Assembly: GCF_004283755.1 (NCBI RefSeq)
Contig: NZ_SHMH01000003.1
Span: 401,135-465,134 of the forward strand
Direction: 5' to 3'
DNA length: 64,000 nt
Source of the DNA: Pseudoxanthomonas winnipegensis
GTDB taxonomy: Bacteria; Pseudomonadota; Gammaproteobacteria; Xanthomonadales; Xanthomonadaceae
Numbering within the stretch: position 1 is the first letter of the stretch; every line of letters starts with the position of its first letter. Positions 45,361 through 54,413 of the stretch are shown one piece after another. Made by a program: the position numbers and the translations under genes. The notes under the pieces are model-generated. The model was not told the DNA's origin, searched no databases, and saw nothing but the letters and a program-made list of their open reading frames with translations.

Positions 45361-45390
45361 CGCGCCGGCACGCTCGCGGGCGCCGGCGCG
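45361..45390. terminator. Possible bidirectional hairpin between convergent genes
   Basis: CGCGCCGGC and GCCGGCGCG form a stem across 12 bases between the DUF4105 gene and efpL. There is no T-run, so termination is uncertain. Confidence 0.35.
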
Positions 45391-45397
45391 GCGAGGA

Positions 45398-45964
45398 TCA
45401 GTCCGCCCGACCGCCGAACTCGCCGGTGGTGGTGTTGATCAGGATGCGCTCGCCGGTGGTGATGTACTCGGGCACCATGATCTCGATGCCGGTGGACAGC
45501 TTGGCCGGCTTGGGGCGCTTGGTCGCGGTGCCGCCCTTGAGTTCGGGCGGGGTCTCGATGACTTCCAGCGTGACGTGCTGCGGCAGCTGCAGTGCCACCG
45601 GCTGCTCGTCGATCACCTGCACATAGCAGCCGGTCAGGCCGTCGGTGATGTAGCCGGCGTCGTCGCCCAGCACGTCCGCGTCCAGGGTGTAGGGGGTGTA
45701 GTCCTCGTCGTCGAGGAACACGAAGGCCTCGCCGTCCTTGTAGGAGAAGGTGGCCTGGCGGCGCAGCAGTTCGACCTCGCTCAGGTTGTCGTCGGCATCG
45801 AAGCTGGCGTCGAGCTTGTTGCCGCCCGGCACGCTGTACATGATGAAACGGAAGCGCACGTTGCCGCCGCGGCCCTGCGGCGAGGAGCGCTCGATGTCGC
45901 GGATCTGGTAGACGCCGTTGTTGTATTCGACGACGTTACCCTTCTTGATGTCACCAGCTTTCAT
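45398..45964 (-). CDS. efpL: EfpL (YeiP), elongation factor P-like protein
   Basis: This 188-residue protein has the three beta-barrel domains of EF-P. The N-terminus [20 protein letters not shown] and the loop [14 protein letters not shown] identify the YeiP/EfpL branch, which helps ribosomes through proline-rich and related stalls with an unmodified longer loop. The C-terminal [19 protein letters not shown] closes domain III. It is transcribed alone. Confidence 0.95.
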   Translation of the reverse strand: MKAGDIKKGNVVEYNNGVYQIRDIERSSPQGRGGNVRFRFIMYSVPGGNKLDASFDADDNLSEVELLRRQATFSYKDGEAFVFLDDEDYTPYTLDADVLGDDAGYITDGLTGCYVQVIDEQPVALQLPQHVTLEVIETPPELKGGTATKRPKPAKLSTGIEIMVPEYITTGERILINTTTGEFGGRAD

Positions 45965-46083
45965 GGATCGAAGACCTGATTGAAGAAATGAGTGTGGGAG
46001 GAGCGGGAGCGTTGAGCGGCGAGGCGTGAGCGAAGGTGGGCGCGTTGCAGCGTCTTTCCGCGCGCGCCTGGCTCACGCCCGCC

Positions 46084-46854
<771 letters not shown>

Positions 46855-46935
46855 GCAAGGCTCCTGCGGAACGCGTAAAGGCGACAAGTCTAATGGCATG
46901 CGCCGGCGCGCCCTTGCGCGCCGCGGCAGCGCCGC

Positions 46936-47424
46936 TCAGAGCGCGAGCGCGTACCAGCGGTCGCAGCCGCCGTGGCCGGTGGCGCCCAGCGGGGCGGGCA
47001 GCGGGGTGAAACCGCTCTTTTCGTACAGGCGCATGGCCGCCTCCATGCTGCGCAGGGTCTCGATGTAGCACTGGCTGAAGCCGAAGCCACGCGCGGCTTC
47101 CAGGCATTGGCGCATCATCGCCGCGCCGGCGCCCAGCCCGCGCGCCTGGGGCAGGAAGTACATCTTGCGCAGCTCGCAGGTCCCGGCCGGGCCGCCCTCC
47201 AGCGGTGCCACGCCGCCGCCGCCCAGCACCTGGCCGTCCACCTCGACCACGAAGTAGGCGCTGCACGGCTGCGCATAGGCGCGGCTGAGCCAGTCCACCT
47301 CCGGATCGTTGATCGCAAAGCCCGGCCCGCAGGCCCCGAAGTCCGGCATGACGGCGCGGATGATCGCCGCCATCGCGGCGTCATCGGTGGGCTGGATGGG
47401 CCGGATCAGGAACGGTGCGGACAT
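46936..47424 (-). CDS. GNAT-family acetyltransferase
   Basis: This 162-residue protein has the GNAT core: FVVEVDGQVLGGGGVAPLEG, CELRKMYFLPQARGLGAGAA with the acetyl-CoA P-loop, and RLYEKSGFTPLP. The substrate is unknown. It is followed 80 bases on by the SDR gene on the same strand. Confidence 0.88.
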   Translation of the reverse strand: MSAPFLIRPIQPTDDAAMAAIIRAVMPDFGACGPGFAINDPEVDWLSRAYAQPCSAYFVVEVDGQVLGGGGVAPLEGGPAGTCELRKMYFLPQARGLGAGAAMMRQCLEAARGFGFSQCYIETLRSMEAAMRLYEKSGFTPLPAPLGATGHGGCDRWYALAL

Positions 47425-47533
47425 CGGCGGTGAACGCGCTGGGTGAGGGGTGCGCATCGTACGCCGGGCTGGCCCGCAGCGTCCTGTCCGGTGACCCGAC
47501 AGACAGCCTCACGTCTTGATCACGGTGGTACTA

Positions 47534-47552
47534 TTGAGAACTGTTTTCATTT
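47534..47552. promoter_or_regulatory. Possible Fur box before feoA
   Basis: TTGAGAACTGTTTTCATTT, about 15 bases before the first feoA start codon, resembles the Fur consensus (GAGAAT-like half and TTTTCATT half). Iron repression of feo genes by Fur is general in this group. Confidence 0.5.
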
Positions 47553-47567
47553 GAGCCCGCTCGCGTG

Positions 47568-47816
47568 ATGTTGTCCGATCTGCCCCAGCGCACCCAGGCC
47601 ATCGTCGATTCGGTCGAAGACCGCGGCCCCAACGACACCATCGCCCGGCGTCTGCGCGAGCTGGGCTTCGTCGCCGGCGAGCAGGTGGAGATCGTGGCGC
47701 AGGGGCCGATCGGCGCCGATCCGCTGCTGGTGCAGGTGGGCTTCACCCGCTTCGCGCTGCGCCGGACCGAGGCCGCGCGCGTGCGCCTGCGCGTCGAGCG
47801 CGGAGCAGGGGCATGA
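47568..47816 (+). CDS. feoA: Ferrous iron transport protein A
   Basis: FeoA is a small SH3-like cytoplasmic partner of FeoB. The 82-residue protein has the core NDTIARRLRELGFVAGEQVE and the C-terminal GFTRFALRRTEAARVRL. GTG at 47565 directly before the ATG is an alternative start. It overlaps feoB by four bases, and a Fur-box-like site lies just upstream. Confidence 0.95.
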   Translation: MLSDLPQRTQAIVDSVEDRGPNDTIARRLRELGFVAGEQVEIVAQGPIGADPLLVQVGFTRFALRRTEAARVRLRVERGAGA

Positions 47817-49672
47817 ACACGGCCGCCGCGCCGCAGCGCCTGGCGCTGATCGGCAACCCCAACTGCGGCAAGACCGCGCTGTTCAACCTGCTGACCGGCA
47901 GCCGGCAGAAGGTGGCCAACTACGCCGGCGTGACCGTCGAGCGCAAGGAAGGCCGCTTCACCGGCGTCAACGGCCAGACCTATGCGCTGCTGGACCTGCC
48001 TGGCGCCTACAGCCTCAACGCCGCCAGCCTGGACGAGGCGATCACCCGCGACCTGTGCCGCGGCTTCCTGCCCGGCGAGCCGCGTCCGGACGCGCTGGTG
48101 TGCGTGGTCGATGCGACCAATCTGCGCCTCAACCTGCGCTTCGTGCTGGAAGTGCTCCGCCTGGGCCTGCCGGTGATCCTGGCGATCAACATGGCCGACG
48201 CCGCGCGCCGGCGCGGCATCCAGATCGACCTGGACGTGCTGCAGCGCGAGCTGGGCATCCCGGTGGTGGAGACCGTGGCGGTCAAGTCCAACGGCGCGCG
48301 GGCGCTGCTGGAGCAGATCGACCGAATGGCCGCCCAGCCGCAGCTGCCCAGCCACGTGCTGCCCGAGGACGCAGACCTGCACGCCGAGACGCGCCGCCTG
48401 CTGTCGCTGGCGGTGAGCATGCCCACCCGCACCGCGCGCGTGGACGACACGCTGGACCGCTGGCTGCTGCATCCGGTGTTCGGGCTGCTGGCGCTGGCGG
48501 TGGTGATGTTCCTGATCTTCCAGGCGGTCTATGCCTGGGCCGCGCCGCTGATGGACACCATTGATGCCGGTACCGCCTGGCTGGGCGGGTGGGTCGGCGG
48601 CGCCTTGCCGGAAGGACCGCTCAACAGCCTGCTCACCGACGGCATCATCGCCGGCCTGGGCGGGGTGATCGTGTTCCTGCCGCAGATCCTGATCCTGTTC
48701 GCCTTCATCCTGGCGCTGGAGGAATCCGGCTACCTGCCGCGCGCGGCCTTCCTGCTGGACCGGCTGATGTCCAAGGCCGGCCTGTCCGGGCGCTCGTTCA
48801 TTCCCTTGCTGTCCTCCTTCGCCTGCGCCATCCCCGGGATCATGGCGACGCGCTCGATCCAGGATCCGCGCGATCGCCTGGCCACCATCCTGGTGGCGCC
48901 GTTGATGACCTGCTCGGCGCGTCTGCCGGTGTACGCGCTGCTGATCGGCGCCTTCATCCCGCAGCGGCAGGTCGGCGGCGTGTTCAACCTGCAGGGGCTG
49001 GTGCTGTTCGGCCTGTACGTGGCGGCCATCGTCAGCGCGCTGGTGGTGGCCTGGGTGATGAAGCGCTGGCGCCGCGACAAGAGCGAGCACCCGCTGCTGC
49101 TGGAGCTGCCGTCCTACCGCATTCCGCACCTGCGCGATCTGGCCCTGGGCCTGTACGAGCGTGCGATGATCTTCCTCAAGCGCGTGGGCGGCATCATCCT
49201 GGCCCTCACCGTGCTGCTGTGGTTCCTGCTGTCCTTCCCCGGCGCGCCGGCCGATGCCACGCTGCCGCCGATCGACTACAGCTTCGCCGGGCGCATCGGC
49301 CATGCGCTGAGCTATGTGTTCGCCCCATTGGGCTTCAACTGGCAGATCTGCATTGCGCTGATCCCGGGCCTGGCCGCGCGCGAGGTCGCCGTGTCCTCGC
49401 TGGCCACCGTCTATGCGCTGTCGGCCGGCGACGACGATGCCAAGGCGCAGGCGCTGGCGCCGCTGATTCACGACGGCTGGTCGCTGGCCACCGCGCTGTC
49501 GCTGCTGGTCTGGTACATCTACGCGCCGATGTGCCTGTCCACGCTGGCCACCATCAAGCGCGAGACCAATTCGTGGAAGCGCATGGCGGTGTCGGCCGGT
49601 TATCTGTTCGCGCTGGCCTACATCGCCTCGCTGCTGACCTACCAGGTCGCGGTCATGCTGGGGGCGGGCTGA
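47813..49672 (+). CDS. feoB: Ferrous iron transport protein B
   Basis: FeoB imports Fe(II) across the inner membrane. The 619-residue protein has an N-terminal G domain (G1 GNPNCGKTALFN near residue 13, G3 LDLPGAYSLN, G4 AINMADAARR) and a membrane domain with about eight helices, including the Gate motif with SSFACAIPGIMATR near residue 340 and the second Gate AAREVAVSS near residue 525. At 619 residues it is shorter than the E. coli protein but like other xanthomonad forms. The stop is fused to the next start (TGATG). Confidence 0.96.
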   Translation: MNTAAAPQRLALIGNPNCGKTALFNLLTGSRQKVANYAGVTVERKEGRFTGVNGQTYALLDLPGAYSLNAASLDEAITRDLCRGFLPGEPRPDALVCVVDATNLRLNLRFVLEVLRLGLPVILAINMADAARRRGIQIDLDVLQRELGIPVVETVAVKSNGARALLEQIDRMAAQPQLPSHVLPEDADLHAETRRLLSLAVSMPTRTARVDDTLDRWLLHPVFGLLALAVVMFLIFQAVYAWAAPLMDTIDAGTAWLGGWVGGALPEGPLNSLLTDGIIAGLGGVIVFLPQILILFAFILALEESGYLPRAAFLLDRLMSKAGLSGRSFIPLLSSFACAIPGIMATRSIQDPRDRLATILVAPLMTCSARLPVYALLIGAFIPQRQVGGVFNLQGLVLFGLYVAAIVSALVVAWVMKRWRRDKSEHPLLLELPSYRIPHLRDLALGLYERAMIFLKRVGGIILALTVLLWFLLSFPGAPADATLPPIDYSFAGRIGHALSYVFAPLGFNWQICIALIPGLAAREVAVSSLATVYALSAGDDDAKAQALAPLIHDGWSLATALSLLVWYIYAPMCLSTLATIKRETNSWKRMAVSAGYLFALAYIASLLTYQVAVMLGAG

Positions 49673-49929
49673 TGGCACCGGCGCTGGCGCTGCAGTACCT
49701 GGTGATCGCGCTGGCCGTGCTGGTCAGCGCCTGGGTCGTGGCGCACAAGCAGTTCCCCAACGCCACCCGCCGCGCGCGCACCGCGCTGGCCCTGCCGCTG
49801 CTGCGGGACGGGCGCCCGCCGTGGATGCAGCGGCTGGGCAGGGCGCTGGCGCCGCCGGCCAGGGCGGTCGATGCCGCCTGCGGCGGCTGCAGCAGCTGCG
49901 GGCCGCAGAAGCCGGCCACGCGCAAGTAA
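49672..49929 (+). CDS. Small Cys-rich membrane protein linked to FeoB
   Basis: This 85-residue protein has one N-terminal membrane segment (residues 5-24, LALQYLVIALAVLVSAWVVA) and ends in a cysteine cluster, DAACGGCSSCGPQK. It begins in the feoB stop codon, so it is the third gene of the feo operon. It is not a winged-helix FeoC. FeoB-associated small membrane proteins with CGGC-type tails occur in other bacteria, and xanthomonads carry a similar gene here. Iron or Fe-S sensing by the tail is a reasonable but untested idea. Confidence 0.8.
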   Translation: MAPALALQYLVIALAVLVSAWVVAHKQFPNATRRARTALALPLLRDGRPPWMQRLGRALAPPARAVDAACGGCSSCGPQKPATRK

Positions 49930-49972
49930 GGCCTGGCCGCACGCCTCGCGCGTGCCGCCGGATGCAGGACCT

Positions 49973-50356
49973 TCAGGACAGGCGGCGCTTCCCGCGCGGC
50001 GCCTGGCCGCCGCTGTGCGGGAACATCTCCACCGTCAGCGAGAAGGTGCGCTGCTCGCCCGGCCGCAGGGCGCCGACGCCGACCACGTGGCGGTCGATCT
50101 CGCGGCCCTGTTCGTCGCTGATCACCATCACCGCGGTGTATTCGTAGGCCGTGGCGGCGTCGGCAGGATGGTTGACCGTGCCCTGGACCATCAGCGGCAC
50201 CACGCGCTGCACCTCGCGCCGGGCCACGGTGGCCGAGTCGTCGAAGCGCAGGTGATGCTTGCACGACGGGCACACGGCCGCGGTCTCCAGGATCGTCGCC
50301 TTGCAATGCGGGCAGGCGCGGGTGGCGCCTGCCGTGCCGGGGCGCTGGGTGCTCAC
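49973..50356 (-). CDS. Zinc-ribbon protein cotranscribed with bactofilin
   Basis: This 127-residue protein starts with a zinc ribbon, RACPHCKATILETAAVCPSC, followed by KHHLRF. The rest (residues 50-127) has beta-type strands such as VQRVVPLMVQGTVNH and TAYEYTAVMVISDEQGREID and no motif I recognise. The GTG start at 50356 overlaps the bactofilin stop by four bases, so the two proteins probably act together. No signal peptide is seen. Confidence 0.78.
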   Translation of the reverse strand: MSTQRPGTAGATRACPHCKATILETAAVCPSCKHHLRFDDSATVARREVQRVVPLMVQGTVNHPADAATAYEYTAVMVISDEQGREIDRHVVGVGALRPGEQRTFSLTVEMFPHSGGQAPRGKRRLS

Positions 50357-50865
50357 GCCGCGTCGTGCTGCTTCTCGCTGCCGTCCCAGCCGAAGTCGGC
50401 CTGGCCGCGCATGCGGGCGCCGGCAGCCACGGTCATCGTGCCGCACTTGACGTCGCCGGTCAGGGCGCCGGAGGCCAGCAGTTCGACGTGCTTGGCCGCC
50501 TCGATATTGCCTTCCAGCTCGCCGGCGATGGTGATCTTGCTGGCCTTGACGCCGCCGGACAGCTTGGCGCCGTGTTCGATGGTCAGGTCGCCCTGGACAT
50601 TGACGTCGCCCTTGAAGCGGCCGGCGATGCGCACGTGGCCGCTGCCCTCGATCTTGCCCTCGATGGTCAGGTCCGAGGCGATCAGCGATTCCTTGCGTTC
50701 GCGGCCGGCCGACTGGGCAGTGGGCGCCGAGGCGGGGCTCGGGGCGCTGGTCAGCGGGGTGGGCGCGACGGGCTCGGCGCTGGCCACCGGCGGCGGGGAC
50801 GGCTCGATGACCGGGGCCGGCGGGGCGTCCTTCTTGCTGGACACCGGATCTTTCCACATGGACAT
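50353..50865 (-). CDS. Bactofilin
   Basis: Bactofilins are beta-helical cytoskeletal polymers that shape cells or place envelope enzymes. The 170-residue protein has a proline-rich disordered head (residues 10-55) and a beta-helix core from SLIASDLTIEGKIEGSGHVR to TVAAGARMRGQADFGWDG, with the regular spaced V/I and G of the DUF583 family. No M23 peptidase gene lies beside it, unlike the helical-shape loci of other bacteria; a zinc-ribbon gene follows. Confidence 0.92.
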   Translation of the reverse strand: MSMWKDPVSSKKDAPPAPVIEPSPPPVASAEPVAPTPLTSAPSPASAPTAQSAGRERKESLIASDLTIEGKIEGSGHVRIAGRFKGDVNVQGDLTIEHGAKLSGGVKASKITIAGELEGNIEAAKHVELLASGALTGDVKCGTMTVAAGARMRGQADFGWDGSEKQHDAA

Positions 50866-51152
50866 GTCGCAAGGTCTCCTGTCGGGGGAAACGCGACTAT
50901 CGCGGCTTGCGCCGCACAGGCGCTGTGACTGGGCTCACCAAACCGCCCGTCGGACGGTCGTGCCGGAGCGTTGCATGTCCTGGCTGTCGGGGCAAATGCA
51001 AGGAGCGGGGGCAGGTTCGTCAACGACTCACAAGCCATTCGGAAACTGCGGGTGGGGCGCTTCCAGGTCGACTCGGACCACTGGGACGTAGCAAGAACAG
51101 GTTGTTCTCTCGATTGGAGAATTGCGGCGGTCGCATGTGCGGCTTCGGGAGG

Positions 51153-51265
51153 GCAGCGGTCCGGCGGGCGGTGGCCGCTTCTCCCTCAATCAGGGCATCC
51201 TGCCCTGATTCGGGCGCTCGGCGTCCTGCCTCGCTAGGCGCGGCCACCGCCCGCCGGACCGCTGC
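51153..51265. repeat. Element with perfect 26-base inverted ends and an inner hairpin
   Basis: The 26-base word starting GCAGCGGTCCGGCGGGCGGT at 51153-51178 recurs as its exact reverse complement at 51240-51265. The 61-base centre contains a second hairpin, ATCAGGGCA / TGCCCTGAT. A degenerate relative lies near 52212-52262. Such a structure could be a small non-autonomous mobile element or a structured RNA. Confidence 0.8.
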
Positions 51266-51397
51266 TGCGCGCGTTATGTCAAAGGACTTCGGGTCGAAAA
51301 TCGAAAGGAGGCTTGATCCATCCGCTGCGGCCTCGATCTGGCCGGCCAGGCGCACAGCGGGCCAGAACAGGGCACACACAGAATGCTGCCCATCCCC

Positions 51398-51464
51398 GTG
51401 GGAGCCGCCATGGCGGCGATGGGGCTTTCCGGTAGAGCCTCATCACCGCCATGGCGGCTCCCAC
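51398..51464. repeat. REP-like module B, copy 5
   Basis: GTGGGAGCCGCCATGGCGGC at 51398 pairs with CCGCCATGGCGGCTCCCAC ending at 51464. This copy lacks module A. Confidence 0.85.
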
Positions 51465-51602
51465 CGGAGCATAAGGCGATCATCCGCCTCCATCCGCGCG
51501 CTGACCCTAGATGGCGGACCTTAGCCGAGGAGCCGCGCCTAGCGGGTTCAGGCTAGTAGGCGAAACGGCTTTCAGCGGCTCGGCACGTCGGCGAGTAACC
51601 AA

Positions 51603-51634
51603 AGAAAGAGGCCCGCTTGCGCGGGCCTCTTTGC
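51603..51634 (-). terminator. Intrinsic terminator of the first Ala-rich lipoprotein gene
   Basis: On the minus strand the stem AGAGGCCCGC / GCGGGCCTCT is followed by TTCTTT, 25 bases after the stop codon. Confidence 0.75.
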
Positions 51635-51657
51635 GTACTGCAGCGTGCGGAAGCGGC

Positions 51658-52029
51658 TTACTTCTTGGAAGCCTCGCGCGCGTCCTTGGAGACCTCGGCC
51701 GCCTTGTCGGCAGTGGCGTTGGCGCCCTCGGACACGGCGGCGGCGGCGTCGGCGGCGGCCTGCGTCGCGTTCTCGGCCTTCTCGGCGGCGTTGCTGGCCG
51801 CAGCCGCGGCATTGTCGGCGGCAACGGCGGCCTTGTCGGCGGCGGCGTCGGTGGCCGCGGCGGCCTTGTCGGCAGCGTTGTCGGCCGCGGCAGCAGCCTT
51901 GTCCGCGGCAGCCGAGGCATCGGCCGCGGCGCTGTCGGCGGTGGCGGCGGCGCGGTCCTGGGTCTGCTGCGAGCAGGCGCCCAGCGCCAGGACGGAAGCG
52001 ATCAGCACGATGTTGAACTTGTTGGTCAT
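51658..52029 (-). CDS. Ala-rich coiled-coil lipoprotein
   Basis: This 123-residue lipoprotein has a signal peptide with lipobox ALGACS (Cys22). The mature part is almost entirely Ala/Asp/Lys repeats of the type ADKAAAAADNAADKAAAAT, which predicts a long amphipathic coiled coil like that of Lpp. It ends in KK, which recalls the lysine of Lpp that joins peptidoglycan. A paralogue lies 0.5 kb upstream on the same strand. An envelope structural role is inferred. It has its own terminator. Confidence 0.82.
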   Translation of the reverse strand: MTNKFNIVLIASVLALGACSQQTQDRAAATADSAAADASAAADKAAAAADNAADKAAAATDAAADKAAVAADNAAAAASNAAEKAENATQAAADAAAAVSEGANATADKAAEVSKDAREASKK

Positions 52030-52531
52030 GGCGTTCCCCTCAACGAAAGAAGATGGATGGTGTGACGCGAAGTCTGCGGGTGTCACGGACACCGGCATTC
52101 ACGACGCGGCGAGCCTACGAAGGCGCATGTCAACGCCATGTAGGGCCGTTCCTTACAAAAATGTTCTTTTTCTTGATCGAGGCATCCTGGCGCTCGGTTT
52201 TGCTGGATCGGAGGGGCAGCGATCCGAGTCGCGGTGTCGGCCTTCCCTCGATCAGCGCACCCTGCAATGACTTGAAGCGCGGCGTATCGCATCGCTCGTC
52301 GTGGTCGCCGACCGCTGCACCGTTGCCTGGCGTGTCGAGCCGGTCGGCTTGAGATGTCGAAAGCAGTCCTGACCGATCAGCGCAGAACCTCGACCAGGTT
52401 GGGGACAGGCCGCCGCGAAGTATGTTCACCGCTTTGTCCAGCAATCCCATCGAGCACAAAAAAAGACCGCCGGTTGCCCGGCGGTCTTCTCGAATCCGAT
52501 TACCGATGGCGAACCACCGGCGAAGCGCGGA
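52030..52531. other. Interval between the two lipoprotein genes
   Basis: No gene is supported. The segment 52212-52262 is a degenerate relative of the 51153-51265 element (shared words GGCAGCG, TCCG, GCGGTG, TCCCTC, ATCAG, CCTGC in order). A terminator for the upstream lipoprotein lies at 52457-52487. Confidence 0.5.
52457..52487 (-). terminator. Intrinsic terminator of the second Ala-rich lipoprotein gene
   Basis: On the minus strand the stem GACCGCCGGG / CCGGCGGTC is followed by TTTTTTT. Confidence 0.85.
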
Positions 52532-52882
52532 TTACTTCTTCTCGGCGTCCTGACCGGCGGACTTCGCAGCGTCAGCGGCGTCCTGCGCGGTGTCCTTGGC
52601 AGCCTCGGCGGCGTCGGCAGCAGCGTCGGCAGCCTTGTCCGTGGTCGCGGCGCCAGCGTTGGCGGCAGCGTCAGCGGCGGTGTTGGCGGCGGTCGCGGCG
52701 GTGTCGGCAGCAGCCTGGGCAGCGTCGGCGGTCGGGGTCGAAGCGGCGGTGTCGGCGGCAGCCTGGGCCTCGGTGGCAGCCTGCTGCGCGTCGGTGGCGG
52801 CGTCGGCAGCCTGTTCCGGCTTCGAGCAAGCAGCCAGGGCCAGGCCCATTGCCAGCGCGATCAGCGTCTTGTTGATGCTCAT
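52532..52882 (-). CDS. Ala-rich coiled-coil lipoprotein, paralogue
   Basis: This 116-residue lipoprotein has the lipobox LALAACS (Cys19) and a mature part built of Ala/Asp/Thr repeats (AADTAATAANTAADAAANAG), ending in DAEKK. It has the same design as the gene at 51658, and each has a strong terminator, so the two are separate transcripts of a duplicated family. The ATG at 52882 matches a normal lipoprotein signal; longer upstream frames do not. Confidence 0.82.
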   Translation of the reverse strand: MSINKTLIALAMGLALAACSKPEQAADAATDAQQAATEAQAAADTAASTPTADAAQAAADTAATAANTAADAAANAGAATTDKAADAAADAAEAAKDTAQDAADAAKSAGQDAEKK

Positions 52883-53019
52883 TGGTAAATCCTCGTCGAT
52901 TAGTTTGGCAACGCGCAGTTGCGCGCCGGGCGACATCATGACAATCCGTTTTCCACTGTCAAGCATTCGCGGGCGTATGGCTCAGATTCGTCAACTTGGC
53001 GTTAAAACAGAAAACGTCT

Positions 53020-54195
53020 TCAGAGCAGTTCGACCGCGATGGCCGTGGCTTCGCCGCCGCCGATGCACAGCGTGGCAATTCCACGGCGCATACCCTGCAC
53101 GCGCAGGGCGTTGAGCAGTGTGACGACCAGGCGAGCGCCGGAAGCGCCGATCGGATGGCCTAGCGCGCAGGCGCCGCCATGCACATTGACCTTGCTGTGG
53201 GGGATGCCCAGTTCCTGGATCGGCACCATCGCCACGACGGCGAAGGCTTCGTTGATCTCGAACAGATCCACGTCCTGGACCGACCAGCCCGCCTTCTCCA
53301 GCACCTTCTGGATCGCCCCGACCGGCGCGGTGGTGAACCACTCCGGCTGCTGCGAGAACGTGGCATGCGCGACGATGCGCGCCAGCGGCTGCAGGCCGCG
53401 CTGCGCGGCGTCCTCGGCGCTCAACACCACGGTGGCGGCCGCGCCGTCGGAGATGCTCGACGAACTGGCGGCGGTGACCGTGCCGTCCTTCTTGAAGGCC
53501 GGCTTGAGCGAGGGGATCTTGCCGATGTCCGACTTGCCCGGCTGCTCGTCGCTGCTCACGGTCACCTCGCCTTTGCGCGTGGCGATCTTGAACGGCACGA
53601 TCTCGGCATCGAAGGCGCCGGAGGCCTGCGCGGCCTGCGCGCGCTTGACCGATTCGATCGCGAAGGCGTCCTGCTCCTCGCGGCTGAAGCCATACTTTTC
53701 CACGGTGGCCTCAGCGAACACGCCCATCGCCTGACCGTCATAGGGATTGGTCAGACCGTCCCAGGCCATGTGGTCGATCGCCTTGAAATCGCCGAAGCGG
53801 TTACCGGTGCGCGAGTTGGGGATCATGTGCGGGGCGTTGCTCATCGACTCCATGCCGCCGGCCACGACCACGCGCGCCGAGCCGGCCTTGACCAGATCGT
53901 GCGCCAGCATGATCGCCTTCATGCCCGAGCCGCACACCTTGTTGATGGTGGTCGCGCCGGTGGACTGCGGGATGCCGGCGGCCAGCGCCGCCTGGCGCGC
54001 CGGCGCCTGGCCCAGGTTGGCCGGCAGCACGCAGCCCATGATGACTTCGTCCACGTCCTGCGCCGGCACCCCGGCCTGCTCGAGCGCCGCGGCGATGACG
54101 CTGGCGCCCAGCTGCGGCGTGGGCGTGCCGGTGAACTGGCCGAGGAAAGAACCGATGCCGGTGCGCTTGGCGGCGGCGATGACGATGTCGCTCAT
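53020..54195 (-). CDS. Acetyl-CoA acetyltransferase (thiolase)
   Basis: This 391-residue thiolase has the acylated cysteine in INKVCGSGMKAIMLA (Cys near residue 89), the NEAFA motif in FEINEAFAVV near residue 317, HPIGASGAR near residue 348 and the second active cysteine in IATLCIGGGEATA. The length and motifs fit biosynthetic acetoacetyl-CoA thiolase (AtoB/PhaA type). It stands alone, divergent from the autotransporter gene. Polyhydroxybutyrate genes are not seen nearby. Confidence 0.93.
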   Translation of the reverse strand: MSDIVIAAAKRTGIGSFLGQFTGTPTPQLGASVIAAALEQAGVPAQDVDEVIMGCVLPANLGQAPARQAALAAGIPQSTGATTINKVCGSGMKAIMLAHDLVKAGSARVVVAGGMESMSNAPHMIPNSRTGNRFGDFKAIDHMAWDGLTNPYDGQAMGVFAEATVEKYGFSREEQDAFAIESVKRAQAAQASGAFDAEIVPFKIATRKGEVTVSSDEQPGKSDIGKIPSLKPAFKKDGTVTAASSSSISDGAAATVVLSAEDAAQRGLQPLARIVAHATFSQQPEWFTTAPVGAIQKVLEKAGWSVQDVDLFEINEAFAVVAMVPIQELGIPHSKVNVHGGACALGHPIGASGARLVVTLLNALRVQGMRRGIATLCIGGGEATAIAVELL

Positions 54196-54413
54196 GGAGA
54201 GCCTGTCCTGAGGAACCAAAGAGTTCCCCATTATCCTCCCGGGCGCTCGCGGCGGCACACCCGACCATTGGCCGCTTGCAGCAGGGTGCCGGGATGCCTT
54301 GGGGTACATCAAGGTGGATGTGCGATTTGCAGGCGCAAGCCCACCTGCGCGGCCGCGGTTGAGCTAGATTGCGCCGGACAGGCGCTGGGGTGCGCCATCC
54401 GGGGAGTAGTGCA

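Larger units (their letters stand above)
50866..51657. other. Gene-free interval with repeats
   Basis: No protein gene is supported in these 790 bases. They hold a long inverted repeat (51153-51265), a REP module B (51398-51464) and a terminator for the lipoprotein gene that follows on the minus strand (51603-51634). The first 280 bases upstream of bactofilin show no obvious signal. Confidence 0.6.

Noticed and set aside
51153..51265. tRNA or classical insertion sequence ends
   Set aside because: No cloverleaf can be drawn and no transposase gene lies between or near the arms.
51507..51920. Proline/arginine-rich open frames opposite the Ala-rich lipoprotein
   Set aside because: They are reverse-strand or frame-shifted readings of the Ala-codon repeats, which stay open because of the GC-rich repeat codons.
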